64,000 nt of DNA. Origin: Monilinia fructicola. Lineage: Eukaryota; Ascomycota; Leotiomycetes; Helotiales; Sclerotiniaceae. The notes under the pieces were generated by a model, which did not search any database, was not told where the DNA came from, and was given only the letters and a program-made list of their open reading frames with translations. The stretch covers positions 1,295,501 to 1,359,500 of the forward strand of contig VICG01000003.1 in assembly GCA_008692225.1 (NCBI GenBank), given 5' to 3'. A program made the position numbers and the translations under genes. The number at the start of each line of letters is the position of its first letter. Positions within the stretch are counted from its first letter, which is position 1. This document shows, piece by piece, positions 1 through 13,780 of the stretch.

Positions 1-3000
1 TTATCTAGATTCTAAGACGTGTCATTTAGCCGCCTCCAATGGAGAAGTCGGGAGCCAATTTTCAAGCTTTGTGGGGGGGAGAGGTTGTGTATTAAATTAC
101 TGTAAGTTTAGAACTATATTTCCTATTGTGCAGGTGGAATTTATATCGTACAGTCTTTATGTACAGTACACAGTACAGTAGCGATGCGTATCCCTTACTC
201 ATGAACACACATGTGTATGACAAGCTGACAGCTTGTATGAAGCAATTCACATGACAAAGTGAGTGCAGCATGGTTGGTGTATGCATCCAGTGCTTGTCCA
301 CTGCACGCACATCAAGTTTCGATAACCTTGAGAGTCTGATGGTTGACTGTATGATGAATGGGAATGCTGTATGCCTAACAGATGCTTATATTATTGTTCC
401 TGTCTGTTCCTGTTCCTGTTCCTGTATTGAGTTTTCAGATATTGAGATTCCTTCATCCTTCATCCCTCATCTCATCCTTCATCCTGAGCCATCTATCTAT
501 CTATCTATCTATCTATCTTTGTATGTAGTAATTATAAATTTCCCAAATGTTTATTAACTCATGTCGAAAGAAGCATCTCCAAGCTGGAAAGAGGTAAAAG
601 CTATCCTCTCACTAACGAAACTTTATACTTTAGTAGCTATTATCAATAATAACGCACGGCAATTTTCTTCACCATGAGCAAGAGTGACTGATATTCCATT
701 GTTCGTCCCATTTGGATAGCGTGGTAGCAATGCTAAACCTGAAATCTTCTCACATTCGTTGGATTGGTGATAGAAATGGAATCATACACGGTGCTTGGCT
801 TGGGAGAAGAGACATTGCAATTTGCTCGACGGTACAGCTTGATCGCCCGAGAGTAAGGTGATGCGTGCCAGTTTCCTCGATTATCTTCGGGTGCGATGGG
901 TGGTCCAACGATTTTCAGTACATTTGTTTTGTGAGAAATACAGGAATGCTTCATCGGCCAGAGCCGAAAGTAATTGATGGCCCTTAGCGGTACATCGAAA
1001 GTGCAGGTTCCTTGGAACAGACGATCTCCCGTTCAGACCCGATTTTCTGTCAGTCGCTTTTGCGCACCGGAGATCCTGGTAGGTTGCGTGCAGGAGAAAA
1101 GGCGCCGAGCCATGAACAACCAAGATTTACCAACTTTGAGATGCCAACAAGCGTAATGGTGCTGGTGTCTTGTGGAGTGAACCCCAAAGGAATCGTCGGT
1201 GTCTGCAGGAGCGATTAAATCATCGACGCAGAACTTTCTGAAACCGGCATGTACAATCCCTCCGGGCCATTAAGAAGATATCCTTAGAACTGAGTCCCGT
1301 ATCAATGATTTAATGTACGTAAGGATCCTGTCAAGCGTGAAGAGTAGCCTCCCTTCTGAGTTCTCATACGCTGCCACGTTAAAGCCACCCGATATGTTTC
1401 TGTCAAAGCGAGTAAATGGACTATTTTGAGATAAGGCTATTGCGTACTCAATCTCCAACCCATGCGATCAGCATGCGTGAACACTGAATATCGATATATA
1501 GTTTGGACTTGATATCATGATGCTTGACCAAATGATAGATTAGGGCTGGCCTATGCAACTAACTCGGAACCAAGACTGAAGCTCGGTAAAACGCTCGCGA
1601 CTGAACAAAAGTTTATCCATGGATGGATGGGTGGACTTTTTCCCATTCGCTCTCAGGGGTTTGTTCAAAAACCAAGAGATTAGTTGGCTTCCGGAGCATC
1701 CAGAATTCGAACCATCACCTCATGGGGTAGTTTAGTTTGACTTAGTGGCAGTGGCAACGAGAATTTTACTTTCCGAGCCATCAGTTTGCACCTGCGGCCA
1801 GCGAGTTTTCGGCCCTGCTCGTCTACCACCATCCCCACCATCGTCCCGGGAAGAGGAAAAAGGGCAGATGTGAGTGGCTGATGGCGCATGGGGGTCAGCT
1901 TGACGACGCTCAACTACTGTACTGTACTAGTACTACCTAATGAAAATTTCTAAAGTTTCGGGAAGCCGAGTTGATGAGCTCTGAGCTCTGAGCACTAAGC
2001 AAGTTGAAGTGTGTTTGTCCTTGACTCGCTGTCGACTTATTGCCCTCTTCGTCTTGACTCTTGAGGACCAGCTTAGCATGAATCGTGACATTGGGGTATT
2101 TTGTCTCTTCGATTCAATAACCACGACAGAGTAAGAGGATTCATTGATTCTCAAAGTTGATCAGGCTTCAGGATCGGGACCGACTGCAATACTGGATGGC
2201 AATAGACTTTGCATTCTCGGTCATGATGGACATTTCGCTTTCACCATGTCGGTCTGGAAGGATTGATCTGCCCCAGGAGTGTATACGAACGAACGATAAT
2301 TATTAGCATCATATTACAGAGTATAATAACACTCACTGCCTGTCACTGTAGGATATAAGAGTATGGGAAGCCGTGTTGATTCGAGGAAGATGCCCGTAGT
2401 CTTATGCAATTATGCAAACTGAAATGAAATGAACCATGTTGCAGAAATAGATAATGAATAAACATAGCATAGCACCCACTGAGTAAGAAGCCGTCCGGAT
2501 GATTATACCTGATACCTGGTTTATCTTGACCGAGGATCCCTGCGTGGTGGCATCACATACTGATATATCCTATCATCTACCGAGGACTGAGGAGAGGATG
2601 AGGATGAAAGCATCCCAATCCAGGACATATTCGATCAAGCGATTGATGGGTGGGTGGATGGATGGATGGATGGATGGATGCATTCATCAAAGCATCAAAG
2701 TGGCAGCTTTATTGAAATCTCGATGTCCATTGTGGAAGATGGATTGCGAAGAGCTGGGCATCAGGACTAGGTACTTTGTAGAACAATGGAAACCGGGCGA
2801 TCAAGAGAAGCTAGAAGAATTCAAGCCTAGCCCTGGAGAACGTCCATCAATCCCAAGGGGAAATGGAGGGAATCTCCATTATTCACTGCCGTTTGATTCA
2901 TTCTACCCATCACAATGCAGCCTTGGAACTTCAAACAATGGATGTAGTGGAGGTGCTATGTGACTGACTGTACAAGTGATTACTTTCCTTTCCTTTCTCC

Positions 3001-3950
3001 AACCTTTCTCCAACAACCTTTCTCCAACAACCTTTCAAGGGCTTTCCTCCCAAGTTCCCACCCCCAACAAGAAAGAGCAAGCAAGCATCAAAAGCGCATA
3101 CTGTACATGGAACCTTTTCATCCGAAATGCTGCCTGCCACAGCCATACATACATACATACATACATACAGTTACAGTTCACCAGCTAAAATCAAAGTATG
3201 TCTCTCCCGCGCGTCCATGGTTCCACACCCAACAAGGAATGAGCACAGGAGGAGAACGCAGAAAGCAGAAGCGGAGAAGGTTTTTGCAGCGTTGATACTA
3301 TTGATGATTAGGTATAGTGAGTTGGTTGATGGATGAGAGACGATTTTGACTTGCACGCCTCACAAAAAAATTAAACCTTCACGGACAGATGCAAATTTAC
3401 GTCCGTCGTCAGCTCGGGGACTCCTCCGCAATATTGCCTGTCCTTCATGGTGGATATGCTTCTGGCTTTCCCTGTCTCAGATCTGGTGGTAAAATTAGAT
3501 GAGGAATTTCAACCAGGTCGAGTGGAAATTCGAAGCATGTTAGTTTTTTGGAATTTGAATTTGAATTTGGAATTGGAATTGGAATTGGCATTGGCATTGG
3601 AACTGGAATTGCATTTTGACATTGCGACATTTTCTGTTTCTCTTCTCTTTATCATTCATCTACCCGTGGACTAATAAGGTATCTCTCGATTCGGAATTGA
3701 GTGAGAAGAGGGAATAGCTGGAGAACATGACTTGATCAGGTTTGGCTGAAAATGGAATGGAATGGAATGAAATGAAATGAAATGAAATGAAATAATGAGA
3801 AAATGAAGAATTAATTAAAGAAAAGGTCAGGTGGTTTGACAGGATAGGAATTTGAGAGAATGAATAATAAAAGGAGGAATGAGAATGGATATAAATAAAA
3901 GATATAATAAATGAATTTTTGAGATAAACATACGATTAATCTATATATAC
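1..3950. other. Gene-poor intergenic DNA with simple repeats
   Basis: No convincing gene is seen here. Open frames are short, lack recognisable domains, and several run through simple repeats. Visible repeats are (ATCT)n at about 491-518, (GGAT)n at about 2655-2680, (CATA)n at about 3144-3169, degenerate GAATTT/GGAATT repeats at about 3548-3612 and GGAAT/GAAAT pentamers at about 3752-3795. Confidence 0.6.
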
Positions 3951-4013
3951 CTATGATTATTATATACCTAGTCCTAGATAAATATATAATATATAATGCT
4001 TATATATCTATAT

Positions 4014-4144
4014 ATAATATACATCTATTATAATATACATCTATTATAATATACATTTATTATAATATATATTTATATATATAATATACATCTATTATAA
4101 TATACATCTATTATAATATACATCTATTATAATATACATCTATA
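4014..4144. repeat. AT-rich 16-bp minisatellite
   Basis: About seven to eight near-identical 16-bp units of the type AATATACATCTATTAT stand head to tail, with single substitutions (for example CATTTATT) and one shortened unit. The surrounding 3950-4180 is almost pure A/T. No gene overlaps it. Confidence 0.85.
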
Positions 4145-5108
4145 TACATAACATATATATATATATGTGTACTCCCTATATCCATTGGATATATTAGATA
4201 ATACAATAAACGCTTGTGCGACAGACTGATCAGTAAGGTTAGCGAATGAATAACGTTGAAATCTACAAGTAGATGTACGGAGTATCTCAGGTTCCAACTT
4301 CCAAGGTTGTTTGATTTTCTTCCCTTAAACCCCTTCTAGCATTTGAGTCGTCTATCTCTTGATCTCATTGGCATTGGATATTCGACATGAGATATCGACT
4401 TTTCATCTCTCCATCTCAATTTCTCTTGCGTCTAAGCCCCTTTGGGTATTAGATGGACTGGAATCAGGTTAGACTCCAGACCTCGATACCGTAGATACAG
4501 TAGTTGAATGCCTCTCCAGAATCCAGCTCAGTCGGGGACTCGGGGATGACTTGTAACTTTGCTCTAACGTTTTTAGCCACCACACCGAAGGAAACTTTCT
4601 CATTGCTATACCTACTTGCCCTATGTGTGTCTATACAAGCAACCAATCATTGATCCTCAAGTTAGCCTGCATTGGATGTACGAGTAGCTAGAGGGACCTA
4701 GGTACTTGTTAGGTAGACATGAGATTGATACTGACTGCAGGTGTGTCGTAGATATCTCTTTCATATTCTTCAACATCAACATCTCAATAGTCCCATTTGC
4801 TTAATCACGCTTTTTCTTTCCATTCATTTCATCTCCTCACAGCTCTCAGAAGACCAATCACCATCATCCATTCTCCACTCTCAAAGACCGACCCACTTAT
4901 CTCTCGACATTGAAAATTCAAAATTCCGCCAAATTCCACATCAAAGCCACCCACCAGTGAGTGCATCACCCACCATCCATCATCCACCACCCACACCAAT
5001 CCACTAGGCACATTTACTCTCGAGTCTCCAGTCTCTACGAAATATCCAACTTTAAGTATTATTATTCTTTTTATTATTATTATTATTGTATAGTATAGCA
5101 CAAGTGAG

Positions 5109-5880
<772 letters not shown>

Positions 5881-6901
5881 TATTATCATTACTTTAACCC
5901 CAACGGTCGAGAACTTTCCTTTTTTCTTCTTCTTCCTCTTCGTCTATTGCCATCTTAGTCTGCTCGAGTATGAAAGTCTTTTAGTTTCATGCCTCCCTCT
6001 CTAGTGTCTAGTACCTCCAGCTACTCATTAGCATCCAGATTAGTACTCCTCCATACTTACTTACTCACATTCACGCTACCGAGTCAAACTTCTCCAGAAG
6101 AAGTCGAAAACCAACATTTCACTTCAATTCATAATTCTCCATCTTCCCCCCTCTCCATTCTCCACATTCACTTGTTCTTCACCCTCTTCCACTTTCTCCT
6201 CGTACATTTTGTATACCTCCTGTACTTTCTATACTTTCCATCCTCTCATACTTTCCATCTTCTCTATACTTTCCATCCTCTCTCAACTCTCAACTCTCCA
6301 CTCTTCTACAACTCTACACCGTCTATCTATACGTATACCTCTACACCCTCTATACCTCTACAGCTTCTATACCTCCACACCCTCCACAACTCTACACACC
6401 TTCTTCTATACACACCTAAAGATCAAATCAAACAAACCATCATCTTCTTGTTCTCAAACCAATAACATAACCTACCAAAACAAGGACGACATCAAAGAAT
6501 CTTTTCCATCTTTCCCAATTGTCGAATATTATTCAAATCAATTCATAAATTGAAAGGTTTAATAACGCAGTGGAGATTACTACAATCGCAATCAATTCTT
6601 CCTTCCTGGCCTCTTCCTCCTCTACCCATTCTACTTTTGCTATCAACCACCCATCAATTCGCAAACAACCTTGGACCCTTTCGACATCTTCGATCAACGA
6701 GTTTTTATGATTGATCCTTTGCCTCCTTTACAACCCTTGGAACAACGAAACAGGAAGTCACCAAACCTACACAAAGTAGTAAAGACGTCAAACGAAGGGG
6801 AGGACGTTTATCTTGATTACAGGTCGTCCTGACCTTAAACCACTTACCTTGCGCCGCCACCAATCAATTAAACCTTTCCACCGGAAGGTATTATCGCAAA
6901 C
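5881..6901 (+). promoter_or_regulatory. CT-rich leader/promoter region of the REG1-like gene
   Basis: A pyrimidine-rich stretch of about 1 kb (many TCT, CCT, TACT and CTTCC tracts) leads to the ATG at 6902. Long CT-rich leaders are usual upstream of regulatory genes in filamentous fungi. Open frames in it (for example 5989-6465) are low-complexity Ser/Leu/Thr/His runs and are not believed to be proteins. No single promoter element can be assigned. Confidence 0.4.
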
Positions 6902-8707
6902 ATGGCGGTAGTCCTCAATTCGGAAGAAAATAGCTACTTTTCGTCAAGTCCTCTTCGTCGATCACATTCACAACCTAAATTCGTTACACCATCGTCGTCA
7001 TATTCAAAATCCCTCTCGCGATCAAACAGCACAAAATTCAACACAAACATCTCTCCCACTAATTCCTCAACATCTTCGGCGCCTTCATCTCCACGAACCC
7101 TACATGCAGATTCCGTTTCCCCCTCATACTCCTCAACACCAGCTAGTAGTTTGTCGCTTGACCACTGCGATGACGAGGATGATGAAGATCAGATATCCTT
7201 TCCCACCTATGATGATCTAGGATACTGCGATCAAGTGGAAGATCTAGAGCCACCAACCAGTCCACATACCATCCACATACCGGCGATTCCTATACCGTGT
7301 CACCAACTTCAAATAGCACCTCCACCACTTCTCGACCCGGTTCTCCCGAAGTACCGCACGCACATGCCGAGGATGATACAGCATTACAAGCGAAGCCTTC
7401 AAGGCATGTAGATTACTTATCGCACAATTGGAAGGAAGAAGATATATGGGCATCGTGGAAACTTATTGTGTCAAAGACGGGCGAGTACCCTAATCGTGAA
7501 CGATTAGAAAATGCTTCCTGGAGAACCTGGATGAAGGCAAAGTACAAGCTGAGGACAGTTTCACCGGAGACACTTAATTGGTAGGTTTTTCACCATCATC
7601 CCGCTATCGCAATGGTAGTACTCGAGAGAAAGGCAACTGACTTTTCATAGGTTGAAGGATTGCGACGTGACTTGGTTATACGGCCCACTTCAATCCGGAC
7701 CAACCGTCTTCAATGCCCCGGATACCTCCCCTGTCAGCAGCAGCAGCAGGTTGTCAAAATCAAATTCATTTCTACAGAAGAAACCAATTCTCAAGAAAAG
7801 AAGTATGTCCGAGATAATGCTGCAGCGATCGTTGTCGTCGTCGTCATTACTCAAACAGGCCGCCGCTGCAGTCCAGGCACAACAGTCGGTGGATGAGCAG
7901 CGCCCTGGCGTATCCAGAGCTGTATCGGATTACGTTCCCTATGAGTTTTCAAGCAGGCACGTAGAACAAGCTGATATAAGTATGCTCTCATCGGTTACAT
8001 CATCAGGCTTGATAACCCCGGGCACCGAGAGGAAACATATTAGTTTCAACGAACAGGTATCGCAGTGTATAGCCTTGGATGTCAAGGGCGATGATGACGA
8101 TGAGCCGGATTACAACACTCAAGACTTTGATGATAGTGACTCAGATGATGGAGCTATCATGATGAAGCGAAGCACTTCCAAACGACCACTTCCGCCAATG
8201 AGAAAGAAGCCGATTTCTAGGGTTAACTCCATTGCTGATAGCAAGACAATTGCAATGCTACCATCTACAACACTTAAATATCGAGAAGATACACCCGAGC
8301 CACAGGAAACAGCTATGAAGCATAGTGGGTTTTTTCATGGGATGAAATTATCGCCATCACCCTCTCAAGAAACTTTGAAACCTTCAAAACCATCTTCGAG
8401 AATGCTTCTAGGTGATGATGACGATGATGACGATGACATTGATTGGCAACCACCTAGTTCTTTCTCCCACAGAAAAGACAGTATATCAGTCGCGCAAGAT
8501 CGATTTCAAAGTCTTAGCACCTCGGACTCTCTTGGTTCAGATGGCGAGCCTTCAGGCATGAGGAGAACACCATCCGGAATGTTCATGCCCTATGAAGAAG
8601 ATGAAGATGACATCGTATCGGAAGGGCTCTTTGGAAGGGTTGTCGACACTGTAAATACAGCAAAGGATATCGCACATGTCATCTGGAATGTTGGCTGGAG
8701 GAGATAG
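6902..8707 (+). CDS. REG1: REG1-like regulatory subunit of protein phosphatase 1 (frameshifted as written)
   Basis: The first block (6902 to about 7265) is Ser/Thr-rich and acidic. The second (about 7282-7580) carries the conserved DUF1752-type segment NWKEEDIWASWK. After a 70-nt intron (7581-7650, GTAGGT to CATAG, branch AACTGAC) the segment continues as WLKDCDVTWLYGPL. Downstream, KHISF fits the RVxF-type motif that docks PP1, followed by EQVSQCIAL and acidic Asp runs. In yeast, Reg1 directs the phosphatase Glc7 against Snf1 in glucose repression; that role here is inferred. The first and second blocks are in different frames. Removing 11 bp from a direct repeat near 7261-7281 gives exactly 575 codons including the stop; as written the first block stops at 7411 after 169 residues. 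No intron of fungal size fits that junction well. Confidence 0.75.
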
Positions 8708-9223
8708 TTTACGAGGCCGGGGTAATATTGGCTCTAAAGAGAGTCATCGTCGTTCCACGAGTCAATTCAAGGATACGGATAAAACTAATGATCAGATATA
8801 ACGTCGGCGTATATACGGCGACCTTTGTACATAATACTAAAGCACATATTTGATGCTGCATTTACACCGGGGTAAGGAACCACAATTGGGACGTGGTTGG
8901 CGTTTGGGATGGTCTTTTTGCTCTTGTAGGATCAGGGCAGGAGGGAGGTTAGCCAAAATTGTATTCTGGCAATGGGTTACACATAAACGATCCGGAAAGA
9001 TTCGTCACGATTGGGGGTTGGGCTTCTACTGGGTACAGGAAATACCGGCTTGTCTATGGTTGTGGGTGCAAAATTGGGTTTACATTGTACAATGGGGATC
9101 ATGGGCTGTGCGCAAGCACAATATATACAATGCAGATTACACGTTGCATTTTGCTACATTGCGAATTGACGCAAAGCCTAGAGAAGAGAGGAGAGGGGAG
9201 GGGAGGAGAGGAGAGAAAGAGAG

Positions 9224-9254
<31 letters not shown>

Positions 9255-9690
9255 CTATTTGGCATATTCAGCAATGCCGTAGTCAAAAAATGAGAAATAT
9301 ACAAAATACTTAATGTCTTTAGATCAGTGATAGGAAGTGATAGGAAGTGATATAGAAAGTGATTGATATAACATGATTTGGATGATATGCGAGTGATGAA
9401 CAGTCTTTGACGAATTGTCGTCATTCGTTACACAAGATAAGAAAAATCCCACCAACTTCTTTCAAACAGAAACACAAACTCAAATGCTCTGCTCTCCTCT
9501 CCTCTGCTATGCCGGAATTCTCCCCTCTCGGGACCTTGCGGGTTCTTCATCAAACTTTCCTTTCCTTTCCTTTGTCTTCCCTGATGCTTCTAGATTCTAG
9601 ATTCTAGATTCTAGAAGCCCTTGAAGCATAATTGGAGCGGCCTCTTTCTTCGATTCATCTTTAAGGTTGGGGGTTGGTTTGGTTTGGTTT

Positions 9691-9720
9691 GGGTTTGGGT
9701 TTGGGTTTGGGTTTGGGGGG
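9691..9720 (+). other. Potential G-quadruplex (GGGTTT)n tract
   Basis: Five runs of three or more G separated by TTT loops lie on the plus strand (G runs at 9691, 9697, 9703, 9709 and 9715-9720). This fits the canonical G3 quadruplex pattern with 3-nt loops. It resembles a telomere repeat but the unit is GGGTTT, not the TTAGGG usual in filamentous ascomycetes, and there is no chromosome end here. Confidence 0.7.
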
Positions 9721-9749
9721 TTCTTTATTCTTTTGTTTTTGTTTTTTGT

Positions 9750-9939
9750 GGTTGGGTGGTAGGGTGGTGTGTTTGATGTGTGTGTGTGTGTGTTAATGGT
9801 AGGAAGGTATTGTTGATGAGTTGTACGGGGTAGAGCAGATTTTCTGGTTGGGTGATAGGGTGGTGTGTTTGATGTGTGTGTGTGTGTTAATGGTAGGAAG
9901 GTATTGTTGATGAGTTGTACGGGGTAGAGCAGATTTTCT
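9750..9939. repeat. Tandem duplication of about 95 bp
   Basis: A GT-rich unit running from GGTTGGGTG to GCAGATTTTCTG occurs twice in direct order (about 9750-9845 and 9846-9939). Copies differ by one substitution (GGTAGGG versus GATAGGG) and by the length of an internal (GT)n run, so the duplication looks recent. Confidence 0.9.
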
Positions 9940-10751
9940 GGGTGGGGGATGGGTGGTTTTGGAGGGGGAGGGGAGGGGAGGGGGGATGGATAGATAGAGA
10001 GATAGGGAGAGGGAGAGGGAGAGGGAGAGAGAGGATGGATAAAGCGGTGTGATGGATGATTAATTAGCTCTTTGTCTGTTTGTTATATTTTTGTGTTTTG
10101 TTTTGTTTCGTTTCGTTTTGTATATATCTTGCTTACATACTGTTGTTTATTGGTGCGTGGGTGATGGGTGTTTGGTTATGGTGTGGGTGGATGGGTGGGT
10201 GGGTAGGTAGGTAGGTAGGTAGGTATACGGAAGAGATGGCGACATCACATCACATCGCATCGCATTCAAAGCAAAGCAAAGCAAAGCTAACTCCCATGCC
10301 TGCCCATTCCAACTCACATCCCATCCCATCCATCCATCCATCCATCCATTCATTCCAATACCGAATTCAATTCCCGTCCTCCCGAGCCCCCCTCGCCTCG
10401 CTTCGCCTCGTCTCGCCTCACTTGCATTTGGATCACGAGTGAGACATCTGGATCTGGATTCTGGATCGCCTAATCGCCCCCTGGTTTACCCCATTCTCCA
10501 CAAAACGCCACATCAGATCCTCTGGAGTGCAACATACCTAGGTACTCTGTACAGTAGGAGGTAACAGTGCATGCCACGATACCCCAGGAAATGCTGTATG
10601 GGGTAAGGAGAGACAAACTTAGTACGCCTCATTGTAAGGGGGATGTATAGTATTAAATGTTAATAGATGTAAGGTTAATGATTATTATAATTGTAGTTAT
10701 AAATTTAAATTGTTATTATAATTGTAATTCTAATTATAATTCTAATCGTAA

Positions 10752-10840
10752 TTATAATATAATATAATATAATATAATATAATATAATATAATATATAAT
10801 ATAATATAATATAATATAATATAATATAATATATAATAAT
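10752..10840. repeat. (ATAAT)n pentanucleotide repeat
   Basis: About 17 units of AATAT/ATAAT with two short interruptions. It is flanked on the left by degenerate TAATTATAATT sequence from about 10680. It overlaps the 3' end of the doubtful minus-strand gene. Confidence 0.95.
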
Positions 10841-11313
10841 ATTCATTATAATCAACCCCATTTCGTTTAAGATGATGAATTAAATTTCCCTTCACCGTTC
10901 CCCTCTCTCCCTTGACCGTTGCACTTTGGACTCTCCCAGCTACCCACTGTATGTCCGTAGAGACACGGGGATGAGAATGGGGAAAGTGAGGAGCGCACGA
11001 GAGAAATGAACGGTGGTCATGGGACTTTTCGAATTCCATCTTCGGCCGGAGATAGACACCTGCATAGACAACAGTCGGTATGTGTTAGATATGTGGAAAT
11101 TGGAAGTGATGGGCGATGCCATCGGACTGGCATTATCGCAACGTAACGCAATTGCAAAGTGCTCTGCGGCTCAGAGACCCTAGCTTCCATACGGAGAGGG
11201 TGGTTGATACCTTTGCGGAACTGTGGGGGGGGAAAATGGTGTTCGTCTGGGCGAGGAGGTAGGGGATGTTTACTTGGGGTGGAAGAATAGGAATGAGAAT
11301 GTTGAGATGCCAT
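10752..11313 (-). CDS. Doubtful two-exon hypothetical protein
   Basis: Not recognised. Exon 1 (11313-11211) begins MASQHSHSYSS and is Pro-rich (LPPRPDEHHFPPP). A 151-nt intron (11210-11060) has GTATCA at the donor and CTATGCAG at the acceptor and joins in phase to exon 2 (11059-10752), which starts VYLRPKMEFEKSHDH. The frame then runs into the ATAAT repeat, so the last 25 or so residues are Tyr/Ile/Leu (YYIIL) and the stop lies at the repeat's edge. Predicted length is 136 aa. The repeat-encoded tail suggests a truncated relic or a mistaken model. Splice signals and protein-like exon 1 are the only support. Confidence 0.3.
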
Positions 11314-13780
11314 GGTAGCACTAGAACTGGTAATTAGCTACGTTGATTAATTGATTAATCGATTAATCAAAAGGAATTAAATTACCACACCATCATGCCG
11401 GTAGCATAGGTACAGACAGTACTGACAGAGCCGGACCGGTACCAGAATTACACCATCGCATTCACAATCACCTGCGAGTCTCTGCACTGCGAATTCCGCG
11501 TTACGGTATAGTTCGTACGTTAGTAGTAACTGGTTGTACCGAATGTACTCTGTGTTACTGTTTAACGATCAATGATCAATGGTCATCCAGTGATATCGTC
11601 ATATGTTTCACTCCCATTACCAGGTAGGTAGAAGACCCCTGTTCTGATCACCGCTTCCCTTCCACCCATCCCATGCTTCGTTTCCCTCTCCCCTTTCCCC
11701 TCAAAAGCAGATCTGATCACTGTAATAGACTAGCACCGATACACAGAAGTAGGAACAAGGTCCTCCTATCGACTCTTGTCAATCATTCCATCGTTACAGT
11801 AAAGAGAGAGTCGTACAGTGCCGTAAATTGCAACGATCCAATATATGTAATACCAAAACATCCATTCTGGGTTCTCGTTTCGCATCTCTCGTATTCCGTA
11901 CTACTTACTACTGTATGTATATTATTGTAAGGTTACCATTCTCGCTTCCGACTTCTCGCTTTTTCTCCATCATCTCCATCCACTCCATCTACGGAGTACA
12001 GTACAGCAGTTCTAAGTAAATTAGCTCGCTCCATCCCCCGCGAATTCAGCAACAAGGATACTGTAACAAGACAACGACCCTAGTATCGACCCTGATTTTC
12101 CACCCTAGTCTTCAGGGTATTTCCCACAGCAAGCAACCCCAGGTCAGCCCAGCGTCCTAGAGCTGCATCGGTAATTATCTACTCTTCTGCCTCTGAGAAG
12201 TGATCAGGGGTGACGTAGCCCTCCTTACTTTACCGCACTCCGTACTTTACGGGATGAGCTCTGAACGACCCACTGAACTATGAGCCCTGAGCCCTGAGCC
12301 TTGAGCCTCGGCTGTCTGGCTATTTCGAATACGGGAGTTTGGCATTTGCCGATTCTAGTCGAGATGATGATATCTAGGTCGTTCCACGCTTTCTCAAATG
12401 ATTTGGGATCTCCGTTTCGATTCCCTGTTTCGTACTTATAATCCAGGTAGTAGTAAGGTTAGGCGTTGTCCATTATTATGAAAACGCGCGAAAACAAAAA
12501 ACCTACTTTTATGCCATGCGCACCGAAGACGTTTTGATTATTATGCTATAGAGTATAATGAATCCTGCAGTGTAGAGTGAGAGAAACGATATGTAGTAGA
12601 ATCGATAGTGGAATGGAATGGAATATAGCAAAGGCCAGAATCTATAGTACAAGCGCAGATTCCAACCTTTCCCTTTCAAATAATCCTATAGAACTAATAA
12701 ATGCATCTATCCCAGCTCAACCCAAGAATCCAGATGGTAGAAAAATGGAAATAATTTCGATTTGGATGGTATAGTTATACAAGTCCTCTTATCTTCAACT
12801 CGGGCGTCATCCACCCATCCAATCCAATCCAATCCCTCATACGAGAAGACTCGAATGACCATCCATCCCATTCGATATCAGAACAGAGAGACGATTGACC
12901 ATCTCGACGCCAATTACCCCCCCCACATCCCCCCCCTCACTTAACATCAAGCACGAATACCTCTCTATCTATCTCCCAAGGCAATCTCGGATAGTCTATC
13001 CATCCAGGTATGATCCTCAAAGTAGCTCCTCTTCCTCTGATAGCTAGCGACGCCAAATATGAGTCCCCCAGGGACTCCCCACCACCACCTCAGATACCAA
13101 GCGCTGGCCATCTGCATACATCGAGCTCATAGACTCTCACCGCAAGATGCAGCGCTCAATATCCAAGGTAAGGTAGCTTGCTCCTCATTTCTAGGTATGA
13201 ATATTATGTGAGGGACGATCGGGAAATGGGGGTGTGAGATGTGTTGTGTGAAAGATGGTAGGGGGTTCCGAGTACAAGGTATCACGATCACGATCATAAT
13301 CATACTCACAGTATCACCATAGATATCTAGTGGAGATTTGAAGTGTGCGATTGTGATTATGGGAATGGTGGTATCTTATTCACATTCTATCTTTTAGCTA
13401 GCTACTGAGTTAAGGAAAAAGCACCCGCCCCTCCCCAAATTGCATGAAACGGCCTTCATGTCAAAACTGACTGGTATCATGAGAACTCCACCTTGCTGCA
13501 CTCCGAAAGAAAAGCCTAAACACCCGTCTGGACACCCATAAGCCTCGCGAGGACCTCAGGATGCACGAGAGGGATGTGTAGCTTTGAGAATTAGCCCCTT
13601 GAGAAGCTCGCTAGACCTGGTGGTCCTAAAACACCAAATTATCTGCCAATGGAAGAGAGAACCAAAGAAAATGTCCTGTTAAATACAAAAATACACTATC
13701 CACAGAATGTTTCATCTCATCATCATCGTGAATTCGTAATCGACCACCATACAACCTACCATCGAACCATTCCCTCACCC
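11314..13780. other. Intergenic region without supportable gene
   Basis: Only short frames without domains are seen. The motif TACGGAGTA or its complement recurs (for example near 11897, 11991 and 12237), and short repeats such as AATCC near 12808-12830 are present. The last 160 bp before 13781 are probably the 3' untranslated region of PSO2. Confidence 0.5.

Larger units (their letters stand above)
8708..10751. other. Intergenic region with purine-rich and GT-rich repeats
   Basis: Nothing gene-like is seen. It holds a polypurine run of GGAGA/GA units (about 9180-9255), a G-quadruplex-type tract (9691-9720), a tandem duplication (9750-9939), GGGAGA repeats (about 9960-10035), (GGTA)n (about 10203-10226) and CATC repeats near 10320-10350. 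Confidence 0.6.

Noticed and set aside
1690..1800. Minus-strand tRNA suggested by GGTTCGAATTC
   Set aside because: No A box at the right distance and no pairing of acceptor or T stems.
2499..2963. 154-codon open frame
   Set aside because: Runs through the GGAT repeat (GWMDGWMDG) and lacks any recognisable domain.
5989..6465. 158-codon open frame before the REG1-like gene
   Set aside because: Low-complexity Ser/Leu/Thr/His sequence from a CT-rich leader, with no domain or splice partner.
7146..7249. Intron explaining the REG1-like frame change
   Set aside because: Phase fits but the acceptor is poor and it would remove the acidic stretch that reads as good coding sequence.
9661..9720. Telomere or subtelomere
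   Set aside because: The unit is GGGTTT, short and internal, unlike fungal TTAGGG arrays.
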